Shown piece after piece: positions 18,876-28,583 of a stretch of 64,000 bases of DNA. The first letter of the stretch is position 1. Every line of letters begins with the position of its first letter. Origin of the DNA: Candidatus Accumulibacter sp. 66-26 (GTDB lineage Bacteria; Pseudomonadota; Gammaproteobacteria; Burkholderiales; Rhodocyclaceae); assembly GCA_001897745.1 (NCBI GenBank), contig MKUH01000043.1, forward strand, positions 184,401-248,400, written 5' to 3'. The notes beneath the pieces were generated by a model that was not told the origin of the DNA, searched no databases, and worked only from the letters and a program-made list of their open reading frames with translations. A program made the translations under genes and the position numbers.

Positions 18876-21800
18876 TCAGTTGCCGCCAGGAAACTCGGCG
18901 AGCAGTGGTGCTGGCGCTGCCGATAGGTACATCCCGGATGTCGGTCGAGGTGTCCGACAAGCGTGTAATACTGCGTACCGCGCCGCCTTCCAGTTGAACA
19001 ACGACCGGGCGGGTTGCGAGTGCATTTGCCAGTTTGACTCCGACGTAAGTGGTAATCGGCATGCCGGAGCGGTAATCGAAGAAGTAAATGAAACTCTCTC
19101 CACTCGATGAGCAGGCGGTTCCAAGTGGCAAATTGGTGGTGAAGGTGATTGTTCCCAAGGCTAGCGCGGGATCAGTATAGGAGCGCTCACCCGCGTCAGG
19201 AAAGTCGACGAACCAGCCGGGAACCGTTGCTAGCGTTACCGAGTTTTTTGAACCGGTACGGCTTTCTGTCGAGGCGTCTATCGTCAGTGTTTGTTGCACT
19301 AGCCCGGCGTCGCGGACATTTCCCCAGCCTGTTCCCGTGAGAGGGTCTTTGATGGCATAGAAGGACTGTCGGTTGGCCCCCGTCTGTAAGGTATCTGATT
19401 TATCGGAATCGCCAAGTAGTCGGCCCGTTCCCACTAACACGAGGGCAATGCCATTGCTTTCGGCAAGTTCCGGGCGCGCCGTGATCGGCTGCAATGCTCC
19501 GGTTGGACCTTTGAACTCAGCTAGTAATTGTGCGTCGTAGCCTGCGGTTCCGATGTTGTTGTTGATGTCGAAACGCCACAGATTGCCGAACATATCTCCG
19601 CCATAAACTCGCTTGGTGGTGTTGTTTGTATCGGGGCTGTCGACCCATGCTGCGATTTTTGCCAAACCGCTCGGGCAAGGCGCAGTATCGCATACGCCCG
19701 TAATCGCGCTGTTGCTTCCGACACCGGTGCCGATCTTGTTGATGATGGTGCCGGTTCCTGCATCAAGTACGTAAAGGTAGCCCCCTCCATCTCCCGGAGT
19801 ATTGTTGTTGTAACCAGAGGTTACGAGGACAACCCAAGTTCCGTCTTCCAGTTTTGTGATAACAGGGTTGCCAAAACTGTAGCCAAGGTCGCAGTCAGCG
19901 GTCTGCCCGATCGCCTGCGCCGCGGTGGCCGCACAAGATGTCGTTTTCTGCTTGAATTCCCAAAGGCCTTTCGGGGTTGTCGGATCAGTGATATCCAGTG
20001 CATAGAAACCAGCCCCTCCTGCGCCGAGACCGCCGACCAGGATGGTTTTCCAGACCCCTCCAATGGAAACATAGTCGACTACCGGCGTGCCATCGAGCAG
20101 GAACTTGTGGTCATTGGCGTAATTGGTCGAGGCTAAATTGAACATTTTTGGTATGACCATGCTAGGAATATACGCCCAGCTTTCCTCCCCGGTCGTCGCG
20201 TTGAATGCATGCAGCATGCCGTCGTTGGCGGCGACATAGACCATTCCATCTGCGTTGGGGTTATGCCCATACTTGAATTCGGTAAAGCCAGCGTCCGAGT
20301 AGCTTACTCGTGGCGCTTTGACATAGGCAGCCTCAGAGGAAACGATGTCTCCGAGGGTGTGCGTCCGTTTGCGGTAGTAGAGATTTTCATAGCCAGTCTG
20401 GCCGCGCAGGAAATTGACCAGCTTCTTTCCGGACGCGTCAGTCTTTTGCGCTTCGGTGAGGCAGTTTCTGGGGACGGATTCACCGGTTAAGGTATAGGTG
20501 CCTGTTGCGCAAAACTGAGGCAGGGAGGCGATGCCCGCTCCGGAGAAGTAAGACTGTTCGGTTGTGTTCAGCGAGGTATCGCCCGGATAGACTCCATCCG
20601 CTCCTGTCCAACAAAGAGGTTTGAGTTTGCTCGAAGATGCGTAGTTCGATCCGCAGAAGGCCGTTTGCGTGGTGTCCGATGCGAAGGTGTAGATGGTCCG
20701 TGAGTCGGTGTTTGCCGAGACGCGGCTATCGAGTTTCTTCTGTGCATCCCAGTCGACGACCGGAGTGACTGTGCCGTCTTCTTCTGTGGTGATGATGCGG
20801 CCTGTCCTGGGGTCGATCGTCAGACGGGTGAGCGAGCTTGTCCATTCACTGGTCCGGAATTCGGAACTGAACAGGAAATTGTCGCCCGACGTGATGTTTG
20901 GATTGCTTGTCGTAGCCGCTGCCGCTGCGCCATTTTTTGCGCTAATGCTGCTCAGGGCGCTTGTTAGGCCGTTGGCCAAATCAGCCGACGATTTCGCGCT
21001 GAAATAGGCGCCGTGACCGTTGACGGCGGCATGCCATAGATCGTCGATGTTTGCCTGCGAGTCGTTGCTTGGCGCAGGCCAGTTGCAAGTCGATCCGGCG
21101 GCCTGCCAAGTGCATTTACTGGCGCTTGAGTCGTTGGACGCGGCGATATCGTAAAAGTCTCCGGTTTCAACCGACGCATAATTGCTCTGGAATTTCATGT
21201 AGCCGTCAATTCCAAGGCCTAATGTGTAGGTATTCATGCGCTGGAAACTGTTTGTGTAAGTGCTCGAGCCCGGAACCGGGTCGCCGGTGCCTACGTCGAC
21301 TCCGGTTGTTGCGTTGGTCGAGCCCGCGGTGCGCAGGTCGGTGTTGTAGTAGTAATACGCAACGTCGGCCAGCGAGTCGCTGACGCCACCTGCGGTCACT
21401 GTTGTGATTCTTGGCGTTCCCGCCGTGGGGCCGTTGGTCGATTTGATATCTACGGTTGCCGTGTTGTTGCCGACTTCTGTCGGTGTGCCGCGAACCGGTG
21501 CGGTGAAGCTGTTGCCAGGGGAGGTGGCTACGCAGGTGGAACTGGGAGAGCCATTGTTGGTGAACGTTGTGCCTGCAGTGGGGGCGGGATCGCTTTTTCC
21601 CACTTCCGGGACAATGACGCTGCTGGTCACGTTACGGGTCGTCGTCGTGCCGCTCACGGTGCTCGACGTGGGTTTACCGTTGGTGGTGATCTCCGTTGTA
21701 TCGTAATAGCTTGTGTCGGTGTAGTTCTTTGTGGTCTCGCCGACCACGACCTGATTGTACACTTGGGGCTGCGTAGTTAAGGTGTATCCGGAGTTTTTGC

Positions 21801-23850
21801 CGTTGCGATTGTAGTTGCAGTTTTTCGTTCCCGAAACCGTGATCGAATTGCGTGTCCAAGGAAACGTGGTTGTCGTTTTTTGAACCGATTCGTAGCTTTC
21901 TACCGTAGTGAAGCGGGTGACGGTCGTTACCGTTGCTACTGCGCCGTCAGAATAGGGGCGGGACCCTGCGCCGTCAGCATTACCGATGGCCGAGGTTTGG
22001 TCCAATTTGCAGCCTGCGCCACTGCGACCGGAGCAGCCGCTGTCGTTCCCTGTGTTCCAGTAACCGTCGGTCGAGAGAATGGTGAAGTGTTTCTGGCAGG
22101 AGTAGAGGACCGGGTCGGAGACCGCGGATCCGTTCAGGGTTGCTCCATTCAGGATTCCTCCGTAGATCAGTCCAGCGGTGGAGAGTGCCGAGCGCAAGGG
22201 GGTGCCGTTGTTGGGCTTGGCCGAAAAAAGCTTGGAGTACCAGTTTCCCTTCTGCGTGGTGTTGAAGGTGTCTATGTTCAGGAAGTCGCCGCTACTCCCC
22301 GCTACAGACGTACTGCTATTGTTGTTATTGATGGTCATGTAGCCTACCCGGTAGCTGTCGCCAATGCCGGAAAAAGCCAGGCTGGATGCCGTTTTCATCA
22401 TCTGCATACGGGTCCGGTAATAGGTGAACCAGTTGGCGAAATTGGTCATCTCTTCCAGGTAAGTGCAGGTCGTTGCTTGCGGATTGCAGTCCGTGCGATT
22501 CGCCCCTCTGCTGTTGCTTCCTGGCAAGGGGTAGTCAATGCCGGGAAGAAGATCAATGCGCGTAAAATTTCCCGGCGTACGGCAACTCGTGAATTGCGGT
22601 GTGGCGCTGACGGTGATGTTGGTGCCCGACCCCGAGACAGTGGTCGATGCAGTAATGGCGCCGGACGGACAGGTTCCGCTAGAAGGCGCCATGACAGTGA
22701 AGGTGCAGGTTCGGGTGCCACTTGCCGTGGAGCATGTCTTGGCTGAAGCGGAATAGCCGTTGCCGATGTTGGTGATGATGTTGCCGCTGACCGTGTCTAC
22801 GGAGGTGCTTCCAATGGTGGCACTGGTGATTATGGCCGGTCCCGTTCCTACTGTGATTCCCGTGATGGTCGTTGTTCTGTTGCTGCTGTTCGTTGCGCTG
22901 CCGCTGACCGTGAACTCCGTGGTGACACTACCTGAGCTACTGTCAGAGGGCATCAGTGTCGGGTAGCGTGGGTATTGAAAGGTCGCGTTTTTGATGCCTT
23001 GGCAGACAGTGAGTGCAGTATCGCTGCACCAGCGGAGCCGAGCGGGAATCGTGTACGCCCCGGTGGGGGCCGATGCAGCCGTACAATTGGTCAATTTATC
23101 GGAATCGCAATATTCACCGGGGCTTATGGCGTAGTAATAGGGATTCCCTCTCGTTCCGTTGAAGAATTTGTAAATCTGATTCGGGTAGAAGTAATTGCTG
23201 TTTTTTCGGCAAGTGGTACGCCCACTATCGCTGCACCACTCGACGTCCGGGTAGTTGGTCACGAGGTTGAGTTTCGTGCTCGAAGTTTCCTGAATTCCGT
23301 AATCATCGAGCTTTACTGCACTCCAACCGTTGATGCAATCGTTCCCGGAAACTGTACCGCCAGTGTTCTCGCAGGTCAGGCTTGGGCGGCTGGTGCCGTC
23401 TGCATTTTTTGGGGGCGTGTAGGTGATTGCCGGATTGTAGTAAGCGCTGTTGAAGTCGCTGGAGGTCAGGGGAAGATCGCTTCTCGGCGCAGAACTTCCC
23501 GTGGTCCCGTAGGAGCTGCCTTTCATGCAAGTGTCGCTACTCCCTGTTCGATTGCGACAGCAGAGTGAGTTTATCGAGTAACTATCGTTGGAGTTGCTCG
23601 TCTTGACAGAGCCGCTGGCGCGTTTGCAGAAATAGTCGTTGGCCCAGTCCGGCAGGAAATCCCAAGCCATACTGCCTGAGTCGTCCACGATGAACATGAG
23701 GTTTGGAGGAACGGGGGTCGCATTGCTCTCGGAGGTGACGACGGGAGAGTTCGCGATGTCGGTCGATGCAGCTGGCGTCAGCGCTGAATACAGTGCTAAA
23801 ACGCAGGTGGCGAGCAGGGCGGTGATTTTCGCGATAGGAAAGTTATTCAT
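18865..23850 (-). CDS. pilY1: Type IV pilus tip adhesin/assembly protein PilY1
   Basis: The 1661-residue secreted protein starts with a signal peptide (cleavage near TPAAS, residue 29). A von Willebrand A-like region begins at NLMFIVDDSGSMAWDF, whose D56-x-S58-x-S60 is a metal-ion adhesion site. The middle is long and rich in Ser/Thr/Gly. The C-terminal third is the PilC/PilY1 beta-propeller (VYVAANDGMLHAFNATTG), with a calcium-loop-like segment DTNNTTKRVYGGDMFGN. PilY1 sits at the pilus tip, promotes extension, and in Pseudomonas acts in surface sensing linked to cyclic-di-GMP. Codon use and GC are clearly lower here than in the flanks. Confidence 0.93.
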   Translation of the reverse strand: MNNFPIAKITALLATCVLALYSALTPAASTDIANSPVVTSESNATPVPPNLMFIVDDSGSMAWDFLPDWANDYFCKRASGSVKTSNSNDSYSINSLCCRNRTGSSDTCMKGSSYGTTGSSAPRSDLPLTSSDFNSAYYNPAITYTPPKNADGTSRPSLTCENTGGTVSGNDCINGWSAVKLDDYGIQETSSTKLNLVTNYPDVEWCSDSGRTTCRKNSNYFYPNQIYKFFNGTRGNPYYYAISPGEYCDSDKLTNCTAASAPTGAYTIPARLRWCSDTALTVCQGIKNATFQYPRYPTLMPSDSSSGSVTTEFTVSGSATNSSNRTTTITGITVGTGPAIITSATIGSTSVDTVSGNIITNIGNGYSASAKTCSTASGTRTCTFTVMAPSSGTCPSGAITASTTVSGSGTNITVSATPQFTSCRTPGNFTRIDLLPGIDYPLPGSNSRGANRTDCNPQATTCTYLEEMTNFANWFTYYRTRMQMMKTASSLAFSGIGDSYRVGYMTINNNNSSTSVAGSSGDFLNIDTFNTTQKGNWYSKLFSAKPNNGTPLRSALSTAGLIYGGILNGATLNGSAVSDPVLYSCQKHFTILSTDGYWNTGNDSGCSGRSGAGCKLDQTSAIGNADGAGSRPYSDGAVATVTTVTRFTTVESYESVQKTTTTFPWTRNSITVSGTKNCNYNRNGKNSGYTLTTQPQVYNQVVVGETTKNYTDTSYYDTTEITTNGKPTSSTVSGTTTTRNVTSSVIVPEVGKSDPAPTAGTTFTNNGSPSSTCVATSPGNSFTAPVRGTPTEVGNNTATVDIKSTNGPTAGTPRITTVTAGGVSDSLADVAYYYYNTDLRTAGSTNATTGVDVGTGDPVPGSSTYTNSFQRMNTYTLGLGIDGYMKFQSNYASVETGDFYDIAASNDSSASKCTWQAAGSTCNWPAPSNDSQANIDDLWHAAVNGHGAYFSAKSSADLANGLTSALSSISAKNGAAAAATTSNPNITSGDNFLFSSEFRTSEWTSSLTRLTIDPRTGRIITTEEDGTVTPVVDWDAQKKLDSRVSANTDSRTIYTFASDTTQTAFCGSNYASSSKLKPLCWTGADGVYPGDTSLNTTEQSYFSGAGIASLPQFCATGTYTLTGESVPRNCLTEAQKTDASGKKLVNFLRGQTGYENLYYRKRTHTLGDIVSSEAAYVKAPRVSYSDAGFTEFKYGHNPNADGMVYVAANDGMLHAFNATTGEESWAYIPSMVIPKMFNLASTNYANDHKFLLDGTPVVDYVSIGGVWKTILVGGLGAGGAGFYALDITDPTTPKGLWEFKQKTTSCAATAAQAIGQTADCDLGYSFGNPVITKLEDGTWVVLVTSGYNNNTPGDGGGYLYVLDAGTGTIINKIGTGVGSNSAITGVCDTAPCPSGLAKIAAWVDSPDTNNTTKRVYGGDMFGNLWRFDINNNIGTAGYDAQLLAEFKGPTGALQPITARPELAESNGIALVLVGTGRLLGDSDKSDTLQTGANRQSFYAIKDPLTGTGWGNVRDAGLVQQTLTIDASTESRTGSKNSVTLATVPGWFVDFPDAGERSYTDPALALGTITFTTNLPLGTACSSSGESFIYFFDYRSGMPITTYVGVKLANALATRPVVVQLEGGAVRSITRLSDTSTDIRDVPIGSASTTARRVSWRQLIED

Positions 23851-23883
23851 GATTCTTCTCCTGTTTCTGGCGCGCGGTGCAGC

Positions 23884-24492
23884 CTAAAGGGCGACAATCG
23901 CCTGAACATAGCTGACCGTATTTTTTTTGCCGGCGACTCGAACTGTGATTCGGTAGTAAACCTGTGACGAGGCTTGAAACTTGGTGGTGCCGGAGCGCTT
24001 GGAATTGCCGCTGGCGCTGGCAATCGACGGTGTTTCGACGCAATTGGAACCGGACGCGGTTAGTGCGCCTGCTCCTGCGCAAAGGCGGTGAATAAACCAG
24101 GACACAGTGTTTTTGCTGGCATCCTCCGGTAGTTTGACGGCACTGGCGTCAAGATTTTCCATCCAGAATGCATCCCAGGTTTGTCCGGCGGAAGGGGTAT
24201 CTGTCGTATTGCCGCCATTTGATTTGTAGCCGGCCGGGCAGACGGCGAGATCGTTGCCGATTGCTCCGCAAGTCAGAGTTTCCTTGCTGGAGCCGTTCAG
24301 CCAAGCTATTGCGTTTTCCACCCCGACGTCACCAGCATAAGTGGCGCTCTGTCGGAAGGCGAGGTTGCCTGCAATCAGGGTTGTCGTGTCCATCGAGCGC
24401 ACCATTGCGATAGCACCGAGCGTCATGACAACGAGCATGATGAGCGCAATGACCAGCGCTAGCCCAGATTGTTTTTTTTGTGCTACGAGCAT
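23884..24492 (-). CDS. pilX: Minor pilin-associated protein PilX
   Basis: The 202-residue product begins MLVAQKKQSGLALVIALIML, a short basic leader and a hydrophobic helix typical of the PilX_N domain. The signal is only loosely prepilin-like, with Gly before LALVI. The rest is a secreted, Cys-containing domain. I chose the ATG at 24490-24492, which overlaps the end of pilW by 10 bases; longer upstream extensions in the same frame lie inside pilW. Minor pilins PilV, PilW and PilX prime pilus assembly and carry PilY1 to the tip. Confidence 0.85.
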   Translation of the reverse strand: MLVAQKKQSGLALVIALIMLVVMTLGAIAMVRSMDTTTLIAGNLAFRQSATYAGDVGVENAIAWLNGSSKETLTCGAIGNDLAVCPAGYKSNGGNTTDTPSAGQTWDAFWMENLDASAVKLPEDASKNTVSWFIHRLCAGAGALTASGSNCVETPSIASASGNSKRSGTTKFQASSQVYYRITVRVAGKKNTVSYVQAIVAL

Positions 24493-25682
24493 GATGACTG
24501 GGCTCCAAGCCAGATGACGTTGCGGAGGGGGGTCGTGCTCTGGAAAACTTTGTAGCGATACTGCCGGTCGGGGATGGCGAAGCTCGGTCCGGTGGTCGTA
24601 GGGCTGGGAGCCGCTGGGTCGGAGACTTGGTCGGGCCAAAGTTTGATGTTGGCATCGGAGACGTTGATAGCCTCCGGATTCTTGTCCGCACTACGTGAAA
24701 CCAAGGCAAGGCGGAGGGCGAGAATACGCGTCCAGTCGCATGCTGCATTTGGTGTCGTAGCCGGCGTTGTATTGCTGCCGTCGGGAGTTGGGCAGGTCGG
24801 CGATGCGGTCGTCAGATGCGAGCGACAGTAAGTGTCGACTCGCATATCCGCAGTGGCGCTGGTGTCCCAGCCGTATTGCATGCGTAGTCCGACGATGTTG
24901 CTGGCGATCGGTACCCATAGGGCATTCACTGCTGCAGAAGTCATACCGCTCAAGTCAGCCGAACAATCGTTGGACCAAAAATCACAAACCGTCAAATTGC
25001 CGTTGCGGATAGCATATACCCGCATGGTCATGCCTTTGCTGCCAAGATTAAATACGTTGGCAGCGTTGGCAGCATAAGTTGCCCCGGTAGACGGGTAGTC
25101 AACCGTGATTTTTGGAGGGGAGGCGACTACGGCAGATACTTTTGCTAGCGTACAGGGCTGCCCCTCTTGAGCTGCAAGCACCCAGTCGTCGTTGTTGAAG
25201 CCCGTCGTATTCTTGCCAAAAAGATATGTGTCGCTTCCTAGGGCGCCCGAAATCGGAACGCCTTCAGGGGTTGCTGAAGTATGGCCGTAAATCAGTGCAA
25301 CGATATCGTTTCCAGCATCTCCTGGCGGGATACCCAAGAGATTGGAGGTGCTAGTACGAGCCGTGCCGTCCGGGATTATCATGATCGGGATAAGGCGGCG
25401 ACCATTGGAAGGAAGGCTGGTTTGCATGGTGCAGTAGAGCGTGTCGAGTGAGGCTAACCCGTAACCAGCCTGTCGAATATCGCTCTCCAGTGTGTGCATT
25501 GCGATCATGCCGGTATTTTGTGCGTCGGCGCCGCCGGAACTGCCGCGTTTCTGCGTGTCAAAAAATACGACCATCTGCTGCATGATCAATATTGCGATCA
25601 TGGAAATGGTGAGTCCTATCATCAATTCGACGAGCGAGAGTCCGTATTCTTGCTTCGGAAGTGGCCTGGTAATCGATCTCAA
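24483..25682 (-). CDS. pilW: Minor pilin PilW
   Basis: The product has a type III prepilin signal: leader ending KQEYG, then LSLVELMIGLTISMIAI with Glu at position 5 of the mature form. A PilW C-terminal domain of about 370 residues follows. I favour the TTG at 25680-25682, because AGAGGGAG stands seven bases before it and the resulting leader is 14 residues. This gives 399 residues and a start just after the pilV stop. An ATG at 25719-25721 would add 13 residues, overlap pilV by 26 bases and lacks a ribosome-binding site. PilD would cleave and methylate the protein. Confidence 0.85.
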   Translation of the reverse strand: MRSITRPLPKQEYGLSLVELMIGLTISMIAILIMQQMVVFFDTQKRGSSGGADAQNTGMIAMHTLESDIRQAGYGLASLDTLYCTMQTSLPSNGRRLIPIMIIPDGTARTSTSNLLGIPPGDAGNDIVALIYGHTSATPEGVPISGALGSDTYLFGKNTTGFNNDDWVLAAQEGQPCTLAKVSAVVASPPKITVDYPSTGATYAANAANVFNLGSKGMTMRVYAIRNGNLTVCDFWSNDCSADLSGMTSAAVNALWVPIASNIVGLRMQYGWDTSATADMRVDTYCRSHLTTASPTCPTPDGSNTTPATTPNAACDWTRILALRLALVSRSADKNPEAINVSDANIKLWPDQVSDPAAPSPTTTGPSFAIPDRQYRYKVFQSTTPLRNVIWLGAQSSCS

Positions 25683-25695
25683 GGTCAATCTCCCT

Positions 25696-26097
25696 CTATT
25701 GCAACTGCGTAATGACAACATATTCGTGAGCTACGTCGGCTCCGGGTTGTTTCCAGAATATGGAAACGGTTACCTGATTGCTGCCGTTGAAGACGACGGT
25801 TGGAGGCTTTGTGGCAGCGCCTGGGAGACTGTTAGCGGCGACGACCTCATCCTTCCACTGGGTGTAGCGCGAACCATCGGGAGAGGCGTAGTTGATCGAG
25901 AGAGTGAGTTTGTCGTCGGCCCACATTTGTCCGATCAGTTGATTGGCGAACTGTGTTGCTTCCATCCGGAATTTGGCTTCGCCAACTTCCTTGACTACAA
26001 CCGCCTGCAGTGCCACTAGAGCAAGGATGCCGAAGGAGAAAATTAAAATGGCGATCAATCCTTCGATCAACAAAAATCCGGATTGTTGACTTCTCAT
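25696..26097 (-). CDS. pilV: Minor pilin PilV
   Basis: The 133-residue prepilin begins MRSQQSG, with cleavage before FLLIEGLIAILIFSFGILAL, which gives Glu5 in the mature protein. PilV-type proteins share this I/L-rich helix followed by a short globular part. It sits nine bases after fimT and is followed at once by pilW. Together with the other minor pilins it forms the initiation complex of the type IV pilus in the inner membrane. Confidence 0.85.
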   Translation of the reverse strand: MRSQQSGFLLIEGLIAILIFSFGILALVALQAVVVKEVGEAKFRMEATQFANQLIGQMWADDKLTLSINYASPDGSRYTQWKDEVVAANSLPGAATKPPTVVFNGSNQVTVSIFWKQPGADVAHEYVVITQLQ

Positions 26098-26106
26098 GGT
26101 GATTCC

Positions 26107-26640
26107 TTAGCACGCCCGGGGCGGTGTTGCGCTGGGGCTTGGGTCGCACATCCGGATTTGTCCTCCGACCGATACCTGAACAACGAGGCAGCTCTCCGGC
26201 CCCGCAGCGGTGCAGTCTGCCCCTGATATACCAACTGCAGACAGGGTTGCGCCGGTTACTGGTGTTGTGGCACCGGCACTTGTCAGGCGGCCCAAGCTGC
26301 TGAATGTCATCGGGAAAGGAAAGCTCTCGCTGGGGGTCGTGACCGTGATGAAAGCGGCTTGTGATCCTTCGCCGCTTGGTCGTGCCTGCATAACCGCGCC
26401 ACTGCCGTCGGTGATCGTCCAGCCCGTGCCGCCGGTAAGCGTCAGTGTGACGGGGCTGTTGCGCTTGATCGCTTCCGTTCGGGCGAGTTGCAGTCCGTGC
26501 AGCATTCCTTCCGCGGCGTTACGGATTTGCAGTTTGAGTAACCAGGAGGCGAAGCTCGGGACGGCGATTCCGAGAATGATGCCGAGCACGGCGAGCGTGA
26601 CCGCTAGTTCGACGAGCGTGAATCCGCCTGTGCGTTTCAT
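26107..26640 (-). CDS. fimT: Minor pilin of the FimT/GspH type
   Basis: The 177-residue prepilin starts MKRTGG with FTLVELAVTLAVLGIILGIA directly after, the standard cleavage site and Glu5. A GspH/FimT C-terminal domain follows, with two cysteines near the end. I used the ATG at 26638-26640, which lies one base after the pilE stop and gives a six-residue leader; longer upstream readings lie inside pilE. It could equally be called fimU, since sequence alone does not separate the two names. Confidence 0.85.
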   Translation of the reverse strand: MKRTGGFTLVELAVTLAVLGIILGIAVPSFASWLLKLQIRNAAEGMLHGLQLARTEAIKRNSPVTLTLTGGTGWTITDGSGAVMQARPSGEGSQAAFITVTTPSESFPFPMTFSSLGRLTSAGATTPVTGATLSAVGISGADCTAAGPESCLVVQVSVGGQIRMCDPSPSATPPRAC

Positions 26641-26641
26641 G

Positions 26642-27070
26642 TCAGCAGCCGCCGCTCTTGTTGCGTATCCAGCACGTGGCGCTGGTTGCCCAGCCGGCTG
26701 GAACACCGGTTGTCGAGCGCACATTTGCCTGATCGATTTTGAATACGAAGTCGCCGGTTCCTTGGCTGACGATTCCGGTGGCTGTCACAACGTAAGTATC
26801 GGCCTGCAGGTCGCATTCATATGTGAAGAACTGTCCATCGGTCGGGAGCGGAGCGACCGTGCCGGTAACGCATGCGCCAAGATAGGTGCGTTTGTCCTGA
26901 TAGAACTGCTCCAGCCTGACGCGCATTTCAGAGAGCTTGGCCCTGGCTTCGGATAATTTGCTGCGTAGGACGTATTCCGAGTAATTCGGATACGCAATGG
27001 CTGCCAGAATGCCGATGATCGCGAGAACGACCAATAATTCAATCAGGGTGAATCCATTGTTTCGCTTCAT
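26642..27070 (-). CDS. pilE: Type IV pilin PilE-like minor pilin
   Basis: The 142-residue prepilin has the leader MKRNNG and mature start [20 protein letters not shown] (Glu5), the classic pilin helix. The C-terminal D-region cysteines (CVTG, YECD, ATCW, SGGC) probably form disulfides. It is the first gene of a six-gene minor-pilin operon that ends with pilY1 and a TonB-like gene. Because of its position it more likely acts as a minor pilin than as the main subunit. I chose the ATG at 27068-27070 for its short basic leader. Confidence 0.86.
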   Translation of the reverse strand: MKRNNGFTLIELLVVLAIIGILAAIAYPNYSEYVLRSKLSEARAKLSEMRVRLEQFYQDKRTYLGACVTGTVAPLPTDGQFFTYECDLQADTYVVTATGIVSQGTGDFVFKIDQANVRSTTGVPAGWATSATCWIRNKSGGC

Positions 27071-27118
27071 GACCGTCCATTGGTGTCGATGCTGACGTAT
27101 CGAATAAAACACAAATGG

Positions 27119-27132
27119 GTGGATTAATCCAC
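27119..27132. promoter_or_regulatory. Perfect palindrome in the pilE promoter region
   Basis: GTGGATTAATCCAC is a perfect 14-base palindrome about 50 bases before the pilE start, in a locally AT-rich stretch between ispH and pilE. Its place and symmetry suit a dimeric regulator site overlapping the promoter. I cannot name the protein. Confidence 0.4.
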
Positions 27133-27184
27133 GGCGAGGCGATCAACGGTTGCTTCCCGCCGTTGAGCGGGGGGCGATGCTGGA

Positions 27185-28099
27185 TTACGCCAGTTCGCGC
27201 GGCAGCGGAAACGAGACGTTTTCGGGCGTACCTTCCAGCAGGTGCAGTTCGCCTCCGCCGGCGCGCAGCTTGTCGACGACTGCCTGGACCAGCCATTCGG
27301 GCGCCGAGGCGCCGGCCGTCAGGCCGATGCTCTTGCTCTGCAGCGGCAGCTTGTCGAGATCGGCGGCCGAGTCGACGAGGAAGGCCGGGATGCCCTGCTT
27401 TTCTGCGACTTCACGCAGACGGTTCGAGTTCGAGCTGTTCGGGCTGCCGACGACGATGACAACCTCCGCCTTGGCGGCCAGGGCCTTGACAGCGTCCTGG
27501 CGGTTCTGGGTGGCGTAGCAGATGTCGTCCTTCTTCGGGCCCTGGATGTCGGGGAAGCGCTCGCGCAGGGCGGCGATCACGGCGGCGGCGTCGTCGATCG
27601 AGAGCGTGGTTTGCGTCACGTAGGCCAGATGGACGTCGGGCGCGACGGCGAGGGCGGCCACGTCTTCGACGTTTTCGACCAGATGCATGCCGCCGTTGCT
27701 TTGCCCCATCGTCCCTTCGACTTCGGGGTGCCCCTTGTGGCCGATCATCACGATCTCGCGCTTTTGCGCGTGCATGCGCGCCACTTCGATGTGCACCTTG
27801 GTGACCAGCGGGCAGGTCGCGTCGAACACCTTCAGGCCGCGCGCCTCGGCTTCTTCGCGGACGGCCAGGGAGACGCCGTGGGCGCTGAAGATGACCGTAT
27901 TGCCCGCCGGGACCTCGCTCAGTTCCTCGACGAACACGGCCCCTTTCGCGCGCAGGTCGTCGCAGACGAATTTGTTGTGCACGACCTCGTGGCGCACGTA
28001 GATCGGCGCGCCGAATTTTTCGAGGGCGCGTTCGACGATGGCAATGGCGCGTTCGACGCCGGCGCAGAAGCCGCGGGGGTTGGCGAGGATGATTTCCAT
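27185..28099 (-). CDS. ispH: 4-hydroxy-3-methylbut-2-enyl diphosphate reductase
   Basis: IspH (LytB) makes IPP and DMAPP in the last step of the MEP isoprenoid pathway, with a [4Fe-4S] cluster held by three cysteines. These are visible in [25 protein letters not shown] and [13 protein letters not shown] context (the third is the C in [10 protein letters not shown]). The histidine motifs EVVHN and GHKGHPE are also present. The 304-residue length is normal. It lies seven bases after fkpB, keeping the lspA-fkpB-ispH order of many proteobacteria. Confidence 0.95.
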   Translation of the reverse strand: MEIILANPRGFCAGVERAIAIVERALEKFGAPIYVRHEVVHNKFVCDDLRAKGAVFVEELSEVPAGNTVIFSAHGVSLAVREEAEARGLKVFDATCPLVTKVHIEVARMHAQKREIVMIGHKGHPEVEGTMGQSNGGMHLVENVEDVAALAVAPDVHLAYVTQTTLSIDDAAAVIAALRERFPDIQGPKKDDICYATQNRQDAVKALAAKAEVVIVVGSPNSSNSNRLREVAEKQGIPAFLVDSAADLDKLPLQSKSIGLTAGASAPEWLVQAVVDKLRAGGGELHLLEGTPENVSFPLPRELA

Positions 28100-28106
28100 G
28101 GGAGGT

Positions 28107-28583
28107 TTACAGGATTCCGATGATTTCGACTTCGAAGTGGACGGCCTGGCCGGCCAGCGGGTGGTTGAAGTCGAAGAGGGCCGAGGTGTCGGTGAGCTCG
28201 CGCAGGAAACCGGCGAAGCCACCTTGCGTGCCAGGGATGCCGCCGTCCGGTGCGGCGAATTCGATCAGTGAATTCTCTTTCAGTTCAATTTCCGGCGGCA
28301 GGGCGCTGCGCGCGATGCGTTCGACGAGACGCGGGTTGTGCGGGCCGAAGGCGTCCTCGGCCTCGAGTTCGAAGACGTGGCGTTCGCCGACGCCGAGCCC
28401 GAGCAGGCAGTGCTCGAGCGTCGCGGCGAGTTGGCCGCCGCCCATCTGCAGGGTCGACGGGCTCATGTCGAAGGTGCTGACGTGCTCGGTGCCGTCGATG
28501 CCGCTCAGACGGTAGTGCAGCGTCAGGAAGCTGTCGGGCTGAACGGTCGGGGCGGTCGGTGTTGCGTTCGCGGCGGAGTTCAT
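28107..28583 (-). CDS. fkpB: FKBP-type peptidyl-prolyl isomerase, SlpA/FkpB type
   Basis: The 158-residue cytoplasmic protein has the FKBP fold with an inserted IF domain, as in SlpA/SlyD. Visible parts are [14 protein letters not shown], the insertion near [20 protein letters not shown], and [17 protein letters not shown]. It lacks the His-rich tail of SlyD. Such proteins isomerise proline bonds and act as chaperones. Its ATG overlaps the stop of the preceding molybdopterin-domain gene by four bases, so the two are coupled. Confidence 0.9.
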   Translation of the reverse strand: MNSAANATPTAPTVQPDSFLTLHYRLSGIDGTEHVSTFDMSPSTLQMGGGQLAATLEHCLLGLGVGERHVFELEAEDAFGPHNPRLVERIARSALPPEIELKENSLIEFAAPDGGIPGTQGGFAGFLRELTDTSALFDFNHPLAGQAVHFEVEIIGIL

